Position numbers and translations under genes: made by a program
Part shown: in pieces, positions 51,794 to 59,984 of the stretch
Layout of the letters: every line of letters starts with the position of its first letter
Position numbering within the stretch: the stretch's first letter is position 1
The notes under the pieces: generated by a model
The model's database searches: none
Told to the model about the DNA's origin: nothing
Seen by the model: only the letters and a program-made list of their open reading frames with translations
Source of the DNA: an uncultured Flavobacteriaceae bacterium
GTDB taxonomy: Bacteria; Bacteroidota; Bacteroidia; Flavobacteriales; Flavobacteriaceae
Length of the DNA stretch: 64,000 bases
Direction of reading: 5' to 3'
NCBI GenBank assembly: GCA_947500435.1
Contig: CANMRV010000005.1
Coordinates: forward strand, 372,001 to 436,000

Positions 51794-51972
51794 AAATGGG
51801 TTGATTTGTGGGGTTAAATCATCGACAAATTACTAAAAAAACCAGTTGAAGCGCAACAAAAGTTGTTCACAATGCATGGTTTCCTGTGTAGATTGTAAAT
51901 GACCATAGGTTAAGATTTGGGTTAAGTTCGATTTTACTGTTACCTTGTTATAACGAAGATTTTTGCGTTTTC

Positions 51973-52003
51973 TTGTGGCATGTAGTAAATATTCTTATTT
52001 TTG
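51973..52003 (+). promoter_or_regulatory. rpsF operon promoter
   Basis: TTG (51973-51975), 20-bp spacer, TAttTTTG (51996-52003). The start of rpsF follows 22 bp later, so the leader is only about 15 nt. Confidence 0.65.
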
Positions 52004-52025
52004 CACTCCTTAAAACAAATATAAT

Positions 52026-52367
52026 ATGAACCATTACGAAACTGTTTTCATTTTGAATCCCGTGCTTTCTGATACTCAGATTGCGGAAACAGTTAAGAAA
52101 TTTGAAGATTTCTTAATTAAGAATGGCGCCAAAATGGTAGCCAAAGAGAATTGGGGGCTAAAGAAATTAGCCTATGCCATACAACACAAAAAGAGTGGTT
52201 TTTATCACTTGTTCGAATTTACTGCGCCAGGTGAAATTCTTACTCCTTACGAGCAAGAATTTGGCCGAGATGAACGTGTTATGCGTTTTCTTACGGTAAA
52301 ATTAGATAAACACGCTGTAGCGTGGGCAGAAGTTAGAAGATCAAGGTTAAAAACAACTAAAGCGTAA
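52026..52367 (+). CDS. rpsF: 30S ribosomal protein S6
   Basis: 113 residues with the bS6 ferredoxin-like fold: MNHYETVFILNPVLSD strand, KENWGLKKLAYAIQHKKSGFYHLFEFT, and the final FGRDERVMRFLTVKLDKHAVAWAE. It binds S18 on the platform of the small subunit. It heads the rpsF-rpsR-rplI operon; gaps are 5 bp and 13 bp. In Flavobacterium johnsoniae ribosomes, S6, S18 and S21 together hide the anti-Shine-Dalgarno, which explains why the phylum uses few SD sites. Confidence 0.97.
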   Translation: MNHYETVFILNPVLSDTQIAETVKKFEDFLIKNGAKMVAKENWGLKKLAYAIQHKKSGFYHLFEFTAPGEILTPYEQEFGRDERVMRFLTVKLDKHAVAWAEVRRSRLKTTKA

Positions 52368-52372
52368 GTACT

Positions 52373-52669
52373 ATGGCATCAATAGAACAACAAGCAAAAG
52401 GTAAAAAAGACGGAGAAATCAGATATTTAACTCCGTTAAACATCGAAACCAATACAAAAAAGAAGTATTGTCGTTTCAAGAAGAACGGTATCAAGTATAT
52501 TGATTATAAAGATGCCGATTTCTTGATGATGTTGGTAAATGATCAAGGTAAATTACTTCCAAGAAGACTTACAGGTACTTCTTTGAAATACCAAAGAAAA
52601 GTGGCTCAGGCAGTTAAGCGTGCACGTCATATTGCATTAATGCCTTATGTAGGTGATTTATTAAAATAA
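52373..52669 (+). CDS. rpsR: 30S ribosomal protein S18
   Basis: 98 residues, longer than the enteric 75 because of a flexible N-terminal extension (MASIEQQAKGKKDGEIRYLT). The core KKKYCRFKKNGIKYIDYKDADFL and RRLTGTSLKYQRKVAQAVKRARHIALMPY is typical. It forms a dimer with S6 and, in this phylum, helps bury the 16S 3' end. Middle gene of the S6-S18-L9 operon. Confidence 0.97.
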   Translation: MASIEQQAKGKKDGEIRYLTPLNIETNTKKKYCRFKKNGIKYIDYKDADFLMMLVNDQGKLLPRRLTGTSLKYQRKVAQAVKRARHIALMPYVGDLLK

Positions 52670-52682
52670 AAGAAACGAAACC

Positions 52683-53135
52683 ATGGAACTTATATTAAAA
52701 GCGGACGTTGAAAACCTAGGGTTTAAAGACGATTTGGTGAACGTTAAGAACGGCTACGGAAGAAATTTTTTGATTCCTCAAGGACTTGCCTCTATGGCTA
52801 CTCCTTCTGCAAAGAAGGTTTTGGCCGAAAATTTGAAGCAAAAAGCCCATAAAGAGAAGAAAGTTGTTGATGCAGCTAATAAAACTGCTGAGGCTTTGAA
52901 GAGTTTAGAGATTAAAATCCCTGCAAAAACTGGAGCTGGGGATAAATTATTTGGATCTGTAACTACTATTGACTTGGCTGCTGCCTTGGCAAAGGATGGT
53001 CATGAGATTGATAAGAAGTTTATCAGTATTAATGGCGGAACTGTTAAAAGAACAGGAACTGCGAATGCTCAAATACGTTTGCATAGAGATGTTATCGTTG
53101 AATTTCCTTTCGAAGTAGTTGCTGAGAAAAAGTAA
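52683..53135 (+). CDS. rplI: 50S ribosomal protein L9
   Basis: 150 residues, normal length: N-terminal domain with the signature LKADVENLGFKDDLVNVKNGYGRNFLIPQGLA, a long connecting helix (about 42-75), and a C-terminal domain with GDKLFGSVTTIDLAAAL. It binds 23S domain V at the base of the L1 stalk. Last gene of the operon and followed by a terminator. Confidence 0.97.
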   Translation: MELILKADVENLGFKDDLVNVKNGYGRNFLIPQGLASMATPSAKKVLAENLKQKAHKEKKVVDAANKTAEALKSLEIKIPAKTGAGDKLFGSVTTIDLAAALAKDGHEIDKKFISINGGTVKRTGTANAQIRLHRDVIVEFPFEVVAEKK

Positions 53136-53156
53136 ATTTAATAGTATATAGAAATT

Positions 53157-53193
53157 ACCGTTCTCTGAGCTAGTCAAAGGGAACGGTTTTTTT
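53157..53193 (+). terminator. rplI terminator
   Basis: ACCGTTC (53157-53163) pairs with GAACGGT (53181-53187), followed by seven T. The loop of 17 nt is large; inner CTTT-like pairing may shorten it. Confidence 0.7.
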
Positions 53194-53220
53194 ATTTAAA
53201 AGATTTAACAAAGTATAGTT

Positions 53221-53694
53221 TTGAAATACAGAAGACTTACAAAACAACAGTTAGAAGAGCTTAAACCTGAGTTTGTAAATTTTTTAGCTACTCAGTCCAT
53301 CACAGGCGAAGAATGGAAAAAGCTTAAAGATGATAAACCCGAGGTTGCTGAAGATGAAGTTGATGTTTTCAGCGATTTGATATGGGAAGGTGTATTGACT
53401 AAGGTCGATTATCTCGAAAATGTTTCTGCCCAGCATATGCACCTATTTCATTGCGGAGTAAAGGAAATGAAACTGATTTCGGTCAAAGTGATGAATCCTG
53501 ATATAGATTTGACTACAGCCACTGGTTTTAATTGGTTTAAGAAAAACTGGCAATCTGATTTTGTAGAATACCTTACGGCGTCCAAAGCCTATATTGAGGA
53601 GAATTTGGATAAATTCAAATTAATAGAACAAGGTGCCGTAATTACCAAAGGTGATTTATACAAATGGTTTGAAACCATGATTGAAGTGAAATAA
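53221..53694 (+). CDS. DUF6495-like protein with a TTG start
   Basis: 157 residues starting at TTG (MKYRRLTKQQLEELKPEFVNFL when read as Met). No ATG stands in a sensible place, and this is where the family begins, so the TTG start is accepted. The protein is mostly helical and acidic and ends in a KWFETMIEV helix. Cys and His residues in HMHLFHCGVKEM may be functional. No signal peptide. Family is restricted to Bacteroidota; role unknown. Confidence 0.7.
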   Translation: MKYRRLTKQQLEELKPEFVNFLATQSITGEEWKKLKDDKPEVAEDEVDVFSDLIWEGVLTKVDYLENVSAQHMHLFHCGVKEMKLISVKVMNPDIDLTTATGFNWFKKNWQSDFVEYLTASKAYIEENLDKFKLIEQGAVITKGDLYKWFETMIEVK

Positions 53695-53700
53695 GTGATT

Positions 53701-53759
53701 GTCCCCTTGAGGGGACCTTAGGGGTGTTTTGCGGAATGTTGAACATTGCAAAACATTCC
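53701..53759. repeat. Compound palindromic repeat ahead of hisS
   Basis: GTCCCCTTGAGGGGAC (53701-53716) is a self-complementary 16-mer that starts 6 bp after the DUF6495 stop codon, and GGAATGTT (53733-53740) pairs with AACATTCC (53752-53759). Both are of the CCCCTTGAGGGG kind of intergenic element frequent in flavobacteria. The first may also act as a terminator hairpin without a T tract. Confidence 0.5.
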
Positions 53760-53790
53760 CAAACCTCTATATTTGTTAAATATTGAATAG

Positions 53791-53822
53791 TTTCCTAAGC
53801 GTAGCCGAAGGAATATTCGTAG
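53791..53822. repeat. Intergenic repeat at the 5' side of hisS
   Basis: TTCCTaagcgtagccgAAGGAA-type imperfect palindrome (TTCCT 53792-53796 with AGGAA 53809-53813) followed by TATTCGTAG. It lies in the frame of an apparent upstream extension of hisS and argues that this extension is not coding. Confidence 0.45.
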
Positions 53823-53839
53823 AAGAACTAAAACACCAA

Positions 53840-55216
53840 ATGGCACAAAAACCATCCATTCCTAAAGGGACTAGGGACTTTTCTCCTTCCGAAGTTATAA
53901 AGCGTAACTATATATTTGATATCGTAAAGAAGCATTTTCAAACTTTTGGGTTTCAGCCTATTGAAACCCCATCTTTTGAGAATTCAGATACCTTGATGGG
54001 AAAATATGGTGATGAAGGTGACCGTTTGATTTTTAAAATATTGAATTCTGGTGACTTTATCAGTAAGGTTGATGATGTTACCTATAGTTCTAAAAATTCA
54101 AGCTCACTTACTCCCAAAATTTCGGAAAAAGCACTGCGCTACGATTTAACCGTACCCTTTGCGCGTTATGTTGTACAACATCAGAATGAAATTGACTTTC
54201 CATTCAAGCGTTACCAAATTCAACCGGTTTGGCGCGCCGACCGTCCACAAAAGGGACGGTTTAGAGAGTTTTACCAATGTGATGCCGATGTTGTAGGTTC
54301 AGATTCATTGTTGCAAGAAGTAGAATTGGTACAATTGTATGACGCTGTTTTCACGAGTTTGAAACTAGAAGGAGTCAACATCAAACTGAATAATAGAAAG
54401 ATTCTAGCAGGAATAGCAGAAGTAATTGGTGCAGGAAACAACCTAATCAATTTCACTGTCGCTCTTGATAAACTTGATAAAATAGGGGAGGAAGGCGTTA
54501 AAAAGGAAATGCTTGCAAAAGGAATTTCAGAAACGGCTATTGAAAAAGCAAGTCCACTGTTTTATTTAAATGGAAGCAATACAGAGCAGCTTGACAAACT
54601 CCAATATTTGCTATCCTCTTCTGAAGTGGGAACCAAAGGGGTTGAAGAGCTTCGATTTATCCTTGAATTTATTGAAGAAGTTGGGCTGCAATCAGCAAAA
54701 CTTTCCATTGATGTTACTCTTGCAAGAGGTTTAAATTACTATACAGGTGCTATTTTCGAGGTGTCGGCACCAGAAGGCGTGCAAATGGGTTCTATTGGTG
54801 GCGGTGGCCGTTATGATGACCTAACTGGAATTTTTGGTTTGAAAAATGTAAGTGGAGTCGGTATTTCATTCGGACTCGACCGTATTTATTTGGTGTTGGA
54901 AGAACTTGGTTTGTTTCCTAAGACTATTGAGCAATCATTGGACGTTCTTTGTGTAAACTTCGGAGAGCAAGAAGCTTTGGAGGCTCTGCGTTTGACAACT
55001 CAATTGCGATCGGCCGGAGTAAGGGCTGATATTTATCCCTCAGACGCCAAAATGCAGAAGCAAATGAAGTTTGCCAATAGTCGCAATGTACCTTATGTAA
55101 TTTTACTGGGTGCTCAGGAATTAAAGGATAAAACCTTTGTGGTTAAGAATATGTCAAATGGAGAACAAGAGACCTATAATTTCGATGCCATAGATGATTT
55201 TATAGCCAAATTATAA
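53840..55216 (+). CDS. hisS: Histidine-tRNA ligase
   Basis: 458 residues from the ATG at 53840 (MAQKPSIPKGTRDFSP). A longer frame to 53783 exists but begins with TTG and runs through a repeat. Class II core: motif 1 near GTRDFSPSEVIKR, motif 2 FKRYQIQPVWRADRPQKGRFREFYQCD, histidine-specific LARGLNYYTGAIFEV, motif 3 GGRYDDL and GVGISFGLDRI; anticodon-binding domain from about 365 (DVLCVNFG). It charges tRNA-His. The 3' end overlaps the Nudix gene by 6 bp. Confidence 0.96.
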   Translation: MAQKPSIPKGTRDFSPSEVIKRNYIFDIVKKHFQTFGFQPIETPSFENSDTLMGKYGDEGDRLIFKILNSGDFISKVDDVTYSSKNSSSLTPKISEKALRYDLTVPFARYVVQHQNEIDFPFKRYQIQPVWRADRPQKGRFREFYQCDADVVGSDSLLQEVELVQLYDAVFTSLKLEGVNIKLNNRKILAGIAEVIGAGNNLINFTVALDKLDKIGEEGVKKEMLAKGISETAIEKASPLFYLNGSNTEQLDKLQYLLSSSEVGTKGVEELRFILEFIEEVGLQSAKLSIDVTLARGLNYYTGAIFEVSAPEGVQMGSIGGGGRYDDLTGIFGLKNVSGVGISFGLDRIYLVLEELGLFPKTIEQSLDVLCVNFGEQEALEALRLTTQLRSAGVRADIYPSDAKMQKQMKFANSRNVPYVILLGAQELKDKTFVVKNMSNGEQETYNFDAIDDFIAKL

Positions 55217-55759
55217 TCTTTCCTTTATCGCTTTGATTATTTCGGTGTAATAGGAAACTTCGTGCGGAACATACTTTTTGAAATTCGCCATACCCCATGT
55301 TTCCTCAGAAAATTGAAGCAGCGAAATCAGTTTCAAAGCCTCAACTTCACTTTCCTGTTTTCTAAGATGTTCTAAAGGAACTTTTAATTCACATAAAAAA
55401 GTATGATGGAACTCACAATCCACTAAATCTTCTCGATGCTTTTGTACGGATTTATAAACTCCGATTTTTTCAAGTTCCTTTTCAGAAATAGATAATCCAA
55501 TTTCTTCCTCAACTTCCCGCAGCGCAGAAAGTTCAATTGTTTCTCCAGCTCCGATATGGCCCGCAACTGAGACATCCCAAAGTAAAGGATGAGTGTCTTT
55601 TTCTTTTCCTCTTTGTTGAAGTAGTACCCTTCCATCCGAAGTATAGAACCAAATATGAACGGTTTCGTGAAACCACCCCATTTGATGAGCTTCTGATTTC
55701 ATCGCTGTTTTTCCTGTGGCATTCCCTTCCGAATCAAGTATGTCAATAAGTTCATCCAT
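55211..55759 (-). CDS. Nudix hydrolase, IPP-isomerase-like subgroup
   Basis: 182 residues. The Nudix box is intact: GHIGAGETIELSALREVEEEIG (about 67-88) with the REVEEEIG helix that binds Mg. The N-terminal 60 residues (MDELIDILDSEGNATG and the EAHQMGWFHETVHIWFY strand) resemble the YfcD / isopentenyl-diphosphate isomerase-like subgroup, whose members often hydrolyse nucleoside diphosphate derivatives of unknown identity. No isomerase Cys/Glu pair is apparent. Convergent with hisS. Confidence 0.85.
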   Translation of the reverse strand: MDELIDILDSEGNATGKTAMKSEAHQMGWFHETVHIWFYTSDGRVLLQQRGKEKDTHPLLWDVSVAGHIGAGETIELSALREVEEEIGLSISEKELEKIGVYKSVQKHREDLVDCEFHHTFLCELKVPLEHLRKQESEVEALKLISLLQFSEETWGMANFKKYVPHEVSYYTEIIKAIKERL

Positions 55760-55769
55760 AGTATAAAAA

Positions 55770-55791
55770 AAGCCTCCAGAAGAGGAGGCTT
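55770..55791 (-). terminator. Terminator of the M42 peptidase gene
   Basis: AAGCCTCC (55770-55777) pairs with GGAGGCTT (55784-55791); on the minus strand it is followed by a run of T and lies 6 bp beyond the M42 stop codon. Confidence 0.85.
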
Positions 55792-55796
55792 AATAT

Positions 55797-56885
55797 TTAG
55801 TCGAAATAACTGAATGTTTCACCATCCTTTATATTCAAAAGCGTTTCGTAAATCAAACGAATCACATTTTCCACGTCATCTCTGTGAACAGTTTCTACGG
55901 TGGTATGCATATAGCGCAGCGGCAAAGAAATCAAAGCGGATGCGACACCTCCATTACTATAGGCAAAGGCATCAGTGTCTGTTCCCGTAGAGCGAGACGC
56001 CGCCATACGTTGGAACGGAATTTTCTTAGCCTCAGCTGTTTCAATAATTCGCTCTCTAAGTTTATTTTGAACCGCAGGTGCATAAGAAATAACTGGACCG
56101 GCACCGATTTCGGTATGACCTTGAGTTTTCTTTTCAATCATTGGTGTCGTAGTATCGTGACATACATCAGTTACGATGGCTACATCGGGTTTAATGGTTT
56201 GTGTAATCATCTCAGCGCCACGAAGTCCGATTTCTTCTTGAACAGCATTAGTTATATACAGTCCGAAAGGCAATTTCTTTTTATTTTCATGCAAAAGTCG
56301 AGCTACTTCAGCAATCATGAATCCACCGGCTCTGTTATCAATTGCACGACAAACGAACTTATCTTTGTTTAATATTTGAAACTCATCGGGATATGTAATT
56401 ACACAACCAACATGAACTCCCATTTTTTCAACTTCTTCTTTGTCTTTTGCACCAATATCGACAAATATGTTATCTAGTTTAGGCGGTTTTTCACTAGCTC
56501 CCTTTCTCGTATGAATGGCTGGCCAACCGAATACGCCTTTAACAAAACCTTTCTTTGTGTGAATATTTACCCATTTCGAAGGCGCAATTTGATGGTCACT
56601 ACCTCCATTTCGAATTACATAAAGTAGCCCATTGTCGGTAATATAATTTACATACCACGAAATTTCATCAGAGTGACCTTCGATAACGACTTTGTATTTC
56701 GCATCTGGATTTATTACTCCAACTGCAGAACCATAGGTGTCAGTGATAAATGTATCTACGTAAGGTTTCAGGTAGTCCATCCACAATTTCTGCCCTTCCC
56801 ACTCATAGCCCGTTGGAGCTGCATTATTAAGGTATTTTTCAAAAAAATCAAGTGACTTTTTGTTAAGAATCTTTTTGCTTGCCAT
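55797..56885 (-). CDS. M42 family metallopeptidase
   Basis: 362 residues. Dinuclear metal ligands are visible: His71 in EGHSDE, Asp183 in RAIDNRAGG (bridging), catalytic Glu217 or Glu218 in AVQEEIGLRGA, Asp240 in IVTDVCHD and His327 in PLRYMHTTVE. This is a tetrahedral-type aminopeptidase (TET/PepA-glutamyl group) acting on peptides from the proteasome-like or Lon/Clp degradation. No signal peptide, so cytoplasmic. Single gene with its own terminator. Confidence 0.92.
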   Translation of the reverse strand: MASKKILNKKSLDFFEKYLNNAAPTGYEWEGQKLWMDYLKPYVDTFITDTYGSAVGVINPDAKYKVVIEGHSDEISWYVNYITDNGLLYVIRNGGSDHQIAPSKWVNIHTKKGFVKGVFGWPAIHTRKGASEKPPKLDNIFVDIGAKDKEEVEKMGVHVGCVITYPDEFQILNKDKFVCRAIDNRAGGFMIAEVARLLHENKKKLPFGLYITNAVQEEIGLRGAEMITQTIKPDVAIVTDVCHDTTTPMIEKKTQGHTEIGAGPVISYAPAVQNKLRERIIETAEAKKIPFQRMAASRSTGTDTDAFAYSNGGVASALISLPLRYMHTTVETVHRDDVENVIRLIYETLLNIKDGETFSYFD

Positions 56886-56955
56886 TTATAAAGGTTTAGT
56901 AGACGAAGTTAACAATATTCACACTTATTTAATAATAAGCCTTTGTATTTATCGT

Positions 56956-56963
56956 TAATTTTG
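56956..56963 (+). promoter_or_regulatory. -7 box ahead of the DUF4294 gene
   Basis: TAatTTTG fits TAnnTTTG and lies 27 bp before the ATG at 56991. This also supports that start over the in-frame upstream ATG at 56943. A -33 TTG is not convincing. Confidence 0.45.
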
Positions 56964-56990
56964 GCAGGGCTTTTGCTCATAACAGAGTAC

Positions 56991-57680
56991 ATGAAAAAAA
57001 AGATACTTTTTAGTTTATGCATATCATTTGTTTTCTTCGGATGGAGTCAAGTGGAGGAGAAACCTTTGGATTCTATTGCGGAAAAGATGATTATCGTTGA
57101 AGGGGATTCTATTTTTAAGAGCTCAATAGACTTGGATGAAGTATATCTTTTTGGGAAATTGAAGTTTCCGGATTATAAAACCAAGCTTCGCTATTATATT
57201 TTAAGAAGGAAAACGTTAAAAGTTTATCCGTATGCTAAATTAGCTGCTGAACGTTTGGTAGAGCTTAACGATAGTATAGTTAAAATCAAAAGAAAGTCCA
57301 AACGGAAGAAGTATACCAAAAAAATTCAAAAGTATATTGAGGACGAGTTTTCGGAAGAACTTAAAAAGCTAACGCGAACAGAAGGGCAAATCCTTGTTAA
57401 GTTAATACACCGTCAAACAGGAGCTACTGCTTTTAATCTGGTTAAAGAACTGAGAAGTGGCTGGCGTGCTTTTTGGTATAGTACTACAGCTAAGATGTTT
57501 AAGATAAGTTTAAAGGAGGAGTACGATCCTGAAAATGTACACGAAGATTATTTGATTGAAGATATTCTGCAACGTGCTTTTACCGCTGATCGTTTGGAAC
57601 GTCAGAAATCGGTTTTAGATTACGACTATGCGACACTAAATGATAAGTGGGGTAATGCTGGTACGAAAAAAGAGAAATAA
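56991..57680 (+). CDS. DUF4294 secreted protein
   Basis: 229 residues from the ATG at 56991, which gives a clean signal peptide (MKKKILFSLCISFVFFGWSQ). The mature protein has the DUF4294 features: DLDEVYLFGKLKFPDYKTKLRYY, then a highly basic linker (KRKSKRKKYTKK) and TRTEGQILVKLIHRQTGATAFNLVKELRSGWRAFWY. It would act in the periplasm; no catalytic motif. Conserved in Flavobacteriaceae, role unknown. Confidence 0.75.
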   Translation: MKKKILFSLCISFVFFGWSQVEEKPLDSIAEKMIIVEGDSIFKSSIDLDEVYLFGKLKFPDYKTKLRYYILRRKTLKVYPYAKLAAERLVELNDSIVKIKRKSKRKKYTKKIQKYIEDEFSEELKKLTRTEGQILVKLIHRQTGATAFNLVKELRSGWRAFWYSTTAKMFKISLKEEYDPENVHEDYLIEDILQRAFTADRLERQKSVLDYDYATLNDKWGNAGTKKEK

Positions 57681-57917
57681 TTACTTCTGTTTACTGCCCT
57701 TGCTGAAAAGCGAATCCATAATTACTTTTATACTGTAAAATCCCATTCCAATAGCTAGTATAGCAAGAATAAACCCAACAATTAGAACTGGCCAAAAGAA
57801 GGGATGACCTTCATTTTTAAAAGCTTGGTAAAGTACTATTGGAGCCGCAAACATCAAGGTGATGGTATAAGCAATAAACTTTAAGCCCTTGATTAATAAA
57901 TCTTTATCCGTTTTCAT
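57681..57917 (-). CDS. DUF6095-like two-TM membrane protein
   Basis: 78 residues with two membrane helices (about 13-31 and 42-63) and short polar ends. It resembles the small DUF6095 proteins of flavobacteria. The stop codon lies immediately next to that of the convergent DUF4294 gene. Function unknown. Confidence 0.65.
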   Translation of the reverse strand: MKTDKDLLIKGLKFIAYTITLMFAAPIVLYQAFKNEGHPFFWPVLIVGFILAILAIGMGFYSIKVIMDSLFSKGSKQK

Positions 57918-57994
57918 TTCGATTTTACCTTATGCTTTAAAAGTAGGCATTTAGCCGTATATTTAAAACATAAGAAAACCATCAAATAGCTTAT

Positions 57995-59119
57995 ATGAAA
58001 TTATTATTGATTCCCGATAAGTTCAAAGGCTCTTTAACTGCCAGTGAAGTTATTGAATCAATACGTAGAGGAGTACATGCAGTTTTTCCTGAAGCAATGG
58101 TGCATTCTGTTCAGGCGTCTGATGGTGGTGATGGGTTTTTAGATACGATTTTGGCAAATATCAGCTGCGATGTGGTTAAAATTGATTCGGTTGATCCTCT
58201 TCAACGTGATATTAAAGCGGAATACTTGTACAACCCTAAAAACAATTCAGCATACATTGAACTTGCAAACGCATCAGGGTTAACACTTCTTAAGGATACA
58301 GAAAAAGATGTAATGCAAACTTCTACTTTTGGTACTGGCCTGCAAGTTAAAGATGCTCTTCTAAAAGGCGCTACATCTGTTTATCTAGGATTAGGAGGAA
58401 GCGCAACAAACGACGTCGGTCTAGGTATTGCTGAAGCCTTGGGTTATTATTTTTTAGATAGTGATGGAAATCAATTGACTCCTAACGGAAGCAACCTTTC
58501 AAAAATAAATTCTATTCATAAAAGTAGTAATAGTATATCCTTAAAGGGAATTTCATTTTTCGCGATTAATGATGTGGATAACCCTTTATACGGATTAGAA
58601 GGAGCAGCACATACTTATGCAAAACAGAAAGGAGCAAGTTCTAAAGAAGTTGAGGAATTGGACTTTGGCATGCAAGACTTTGCCAACTTAGTTCAGCTCC
58701 AGACCAAAAAAGATGCGGCGATGCTCCCAGGTTCTGGAGCAGCGGGAGGAACAGCTTACGGACTCAAAATATTTTGTGATGCTGATTTTATTTCAGGAAT
58801 TGATTTTGTTTTAAGGATATCAAAAGTGGAAGGGTTATTTAAGCAAAACGATTTCGATTATATCATTACAGGAGAAGGAAAAATCGATAGCCAAACCCTA
58901 CATGGTAAACTCATAAAAGGCGTTGCTGATTTAGGAAATCGTTATGATGTACCTGTAGTTGCTCTATGCGGTCAATTGGATTTAGATAAAAAAGAGATTC
59001 AGAAATTTGAAAATCTTACTGTCTTGGAAATCCAAGATACTTCAAAGCCTTTGGACTATAATATGGAAAATGCTGGGAGTCTCATAGAAAAATCTATAGA
59101 TTCATTCTTAAGGAAATAA
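57995..59119 (+). CDS. Glycerate kinase (GK type II, GarK family)
   Basis: 374 residues. Start PDKFKGSLTASEVIESI, DGGDGFLDT, LGGSATNDVGLGIAEALGY and GSGAAGGTAYGLK, with ITGEGKIDSQTLHGK near the C-terminus, are the family's conserved blocks. It phosphorylates D-glycerate to 2-phosphoglycerate. The neighbours do not show which pathway supplies glycerate. Confidence 0.93.
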   Translation: MKLLLIPDKFKGSLTASEVIESIRRGVHAVFPEAMVHSVQASDGGDGFLDTILANISCDVVKIDSVDPLQRDIKAEYLYNPKNNSAYIELANASGLTLLKDTEKDVMQTSTFGTGLQVKDALLKGATSVYLGLGGSATNDVGLGIAEALGYYFLDSDGNQLTPNGSNLSKINSIHKSSNSISLKGISFFAINDVDNPLYGLEGAAHTYAKQKGASSKEVEELDFGMQDFANLVQLQTKKDAAMLPGSGAAGGTAYGLKIFCDADFISGIDFVLRISKVEGLFKQNDFDYIITGEGKIDSQTLHGKLIKGVADLGNRYDVPVVALCGQLDLDKKEIQKFENLTVLEIQDTSKPLDYNMENAGSLIEKSIDSFLRK

Positions 59120-59122
59120 GCT

Positions 59123-59980
59123 TTATTCAATTACAATAGTCTCTGTAAAGGTTTGACAAACTGCAAAATACCCTAAAGCGAAATTTTCTGAATCTCCCAC
59201 ATTGTCAAAGGAGTTGATATTATCGATATTGGTAACATTAATAATATTTCCACGCACTGTAGCTGAAGGAGTTTGAAAAGGACCTTGGTCTCCACCTGAC
59301 TGAACAATCAGTTGGTTCATATAGTTGAAAAAAGGTTCGTCGACTCCCAAAAGACTTATGTTTATTTCCCTGCCTGCTTCAACACCTTCATCGTAAAAAT
59401 AGGAGAATCTAAAAGTTTGACCGTTGTAGAATTCGTCCTCCGTTACCAGATAGTCACCAAAGTCTAAGTCAACTAAATAAAAATCTTCTCGATCCGGATC
59501 GTCAGTAAAAGCTACTTCCACTTCCGTTTCATTACCGGCAAATAAAGTTCCATCACCTTGTTCTAAGCCAATTATAGGCGAGGAAGGAACAAATCTTGTC
59601 AAAGCCAAATAACGCTGACCATCGTGTTCAATGGCGAGTTGCAATTCTCCTTCCGTAAAGAAAATGGTGCTTTTTGATGCTTGATAAACTCCTGGAATTA
59701 ATTCGTTAAGGGGTAGTGCTCGGCTGTCAAGGGGAGCTGTAGGTACATAATCTGGATTTATTATTGAAATATTGGTGAGTTCAGCAGGAGTTAAATCCTC
59801 AAAAAAAGAACTTGTTAGATTTGCTTTTATCTCAACGGTGGTTATTGCCTTACTGGCATCTAGCCGGACCAAGGCATCAATAGAAAGGCGAGGCGGCGTT
59901 TGTGGGACATCAACTTCAATGACATCTTCACATCCAGCAATGAAAAGTATCGCGAATAACAAACTAAAAATCTTCTTCAT
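59123..59980 (-). CDS. DUF4249 lipoprotein, partner of the TonB receptor
   Basis: 285 residues with lipobox FIAGC (Cys16). The beta-rich mature part starts DVIEVDVPQTPPRLSIDALV, the hallmark of DUF4249, continues with LTRFVPSSPIIGLEQGD, and ends in EN-FALGYFAVCQ. DUF4249 proteins are found next to TonB receptors with carboxypeptidase-like N-termini and probably sit on the receptor at the cell surface; the ligand is unknown. It is 4 bp downstream of the receptor gene. Confidence 0.82.
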   Translation of the reverse strand: MKKIFSLLFAILFIAGCEDVIEVDVPQTPPRLSIDALVRLDASKAITTVEIKANLTSSFFEDLTPAELTNISIINPDYVPTAPLDSRALPLNELIPGVYQASKSTIFFTEGELQLAIEHDGQRYLALTRFVPSSPIIGLEQGDGTLFAGNETEVEVAFTDDPDREDFYLVDLDFGDYLVTEDEFYNGQTFRFSYFYDEGVEAGREINISLLGVDEPFFNYMNQLIVQSGGDQGPFQTPSATVRGNIINVTNIDNINSFDNVGDSENFALGYFAVCQTFTETIVIE

Positions 59981-59984
59981 CTTA

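Noticed and set aside
56943..56990. 16-codon extension of the DUF4294 protein
   Set aside because: It would hide the signal peptide and overlaps a -7 box. The later ATG fits better.
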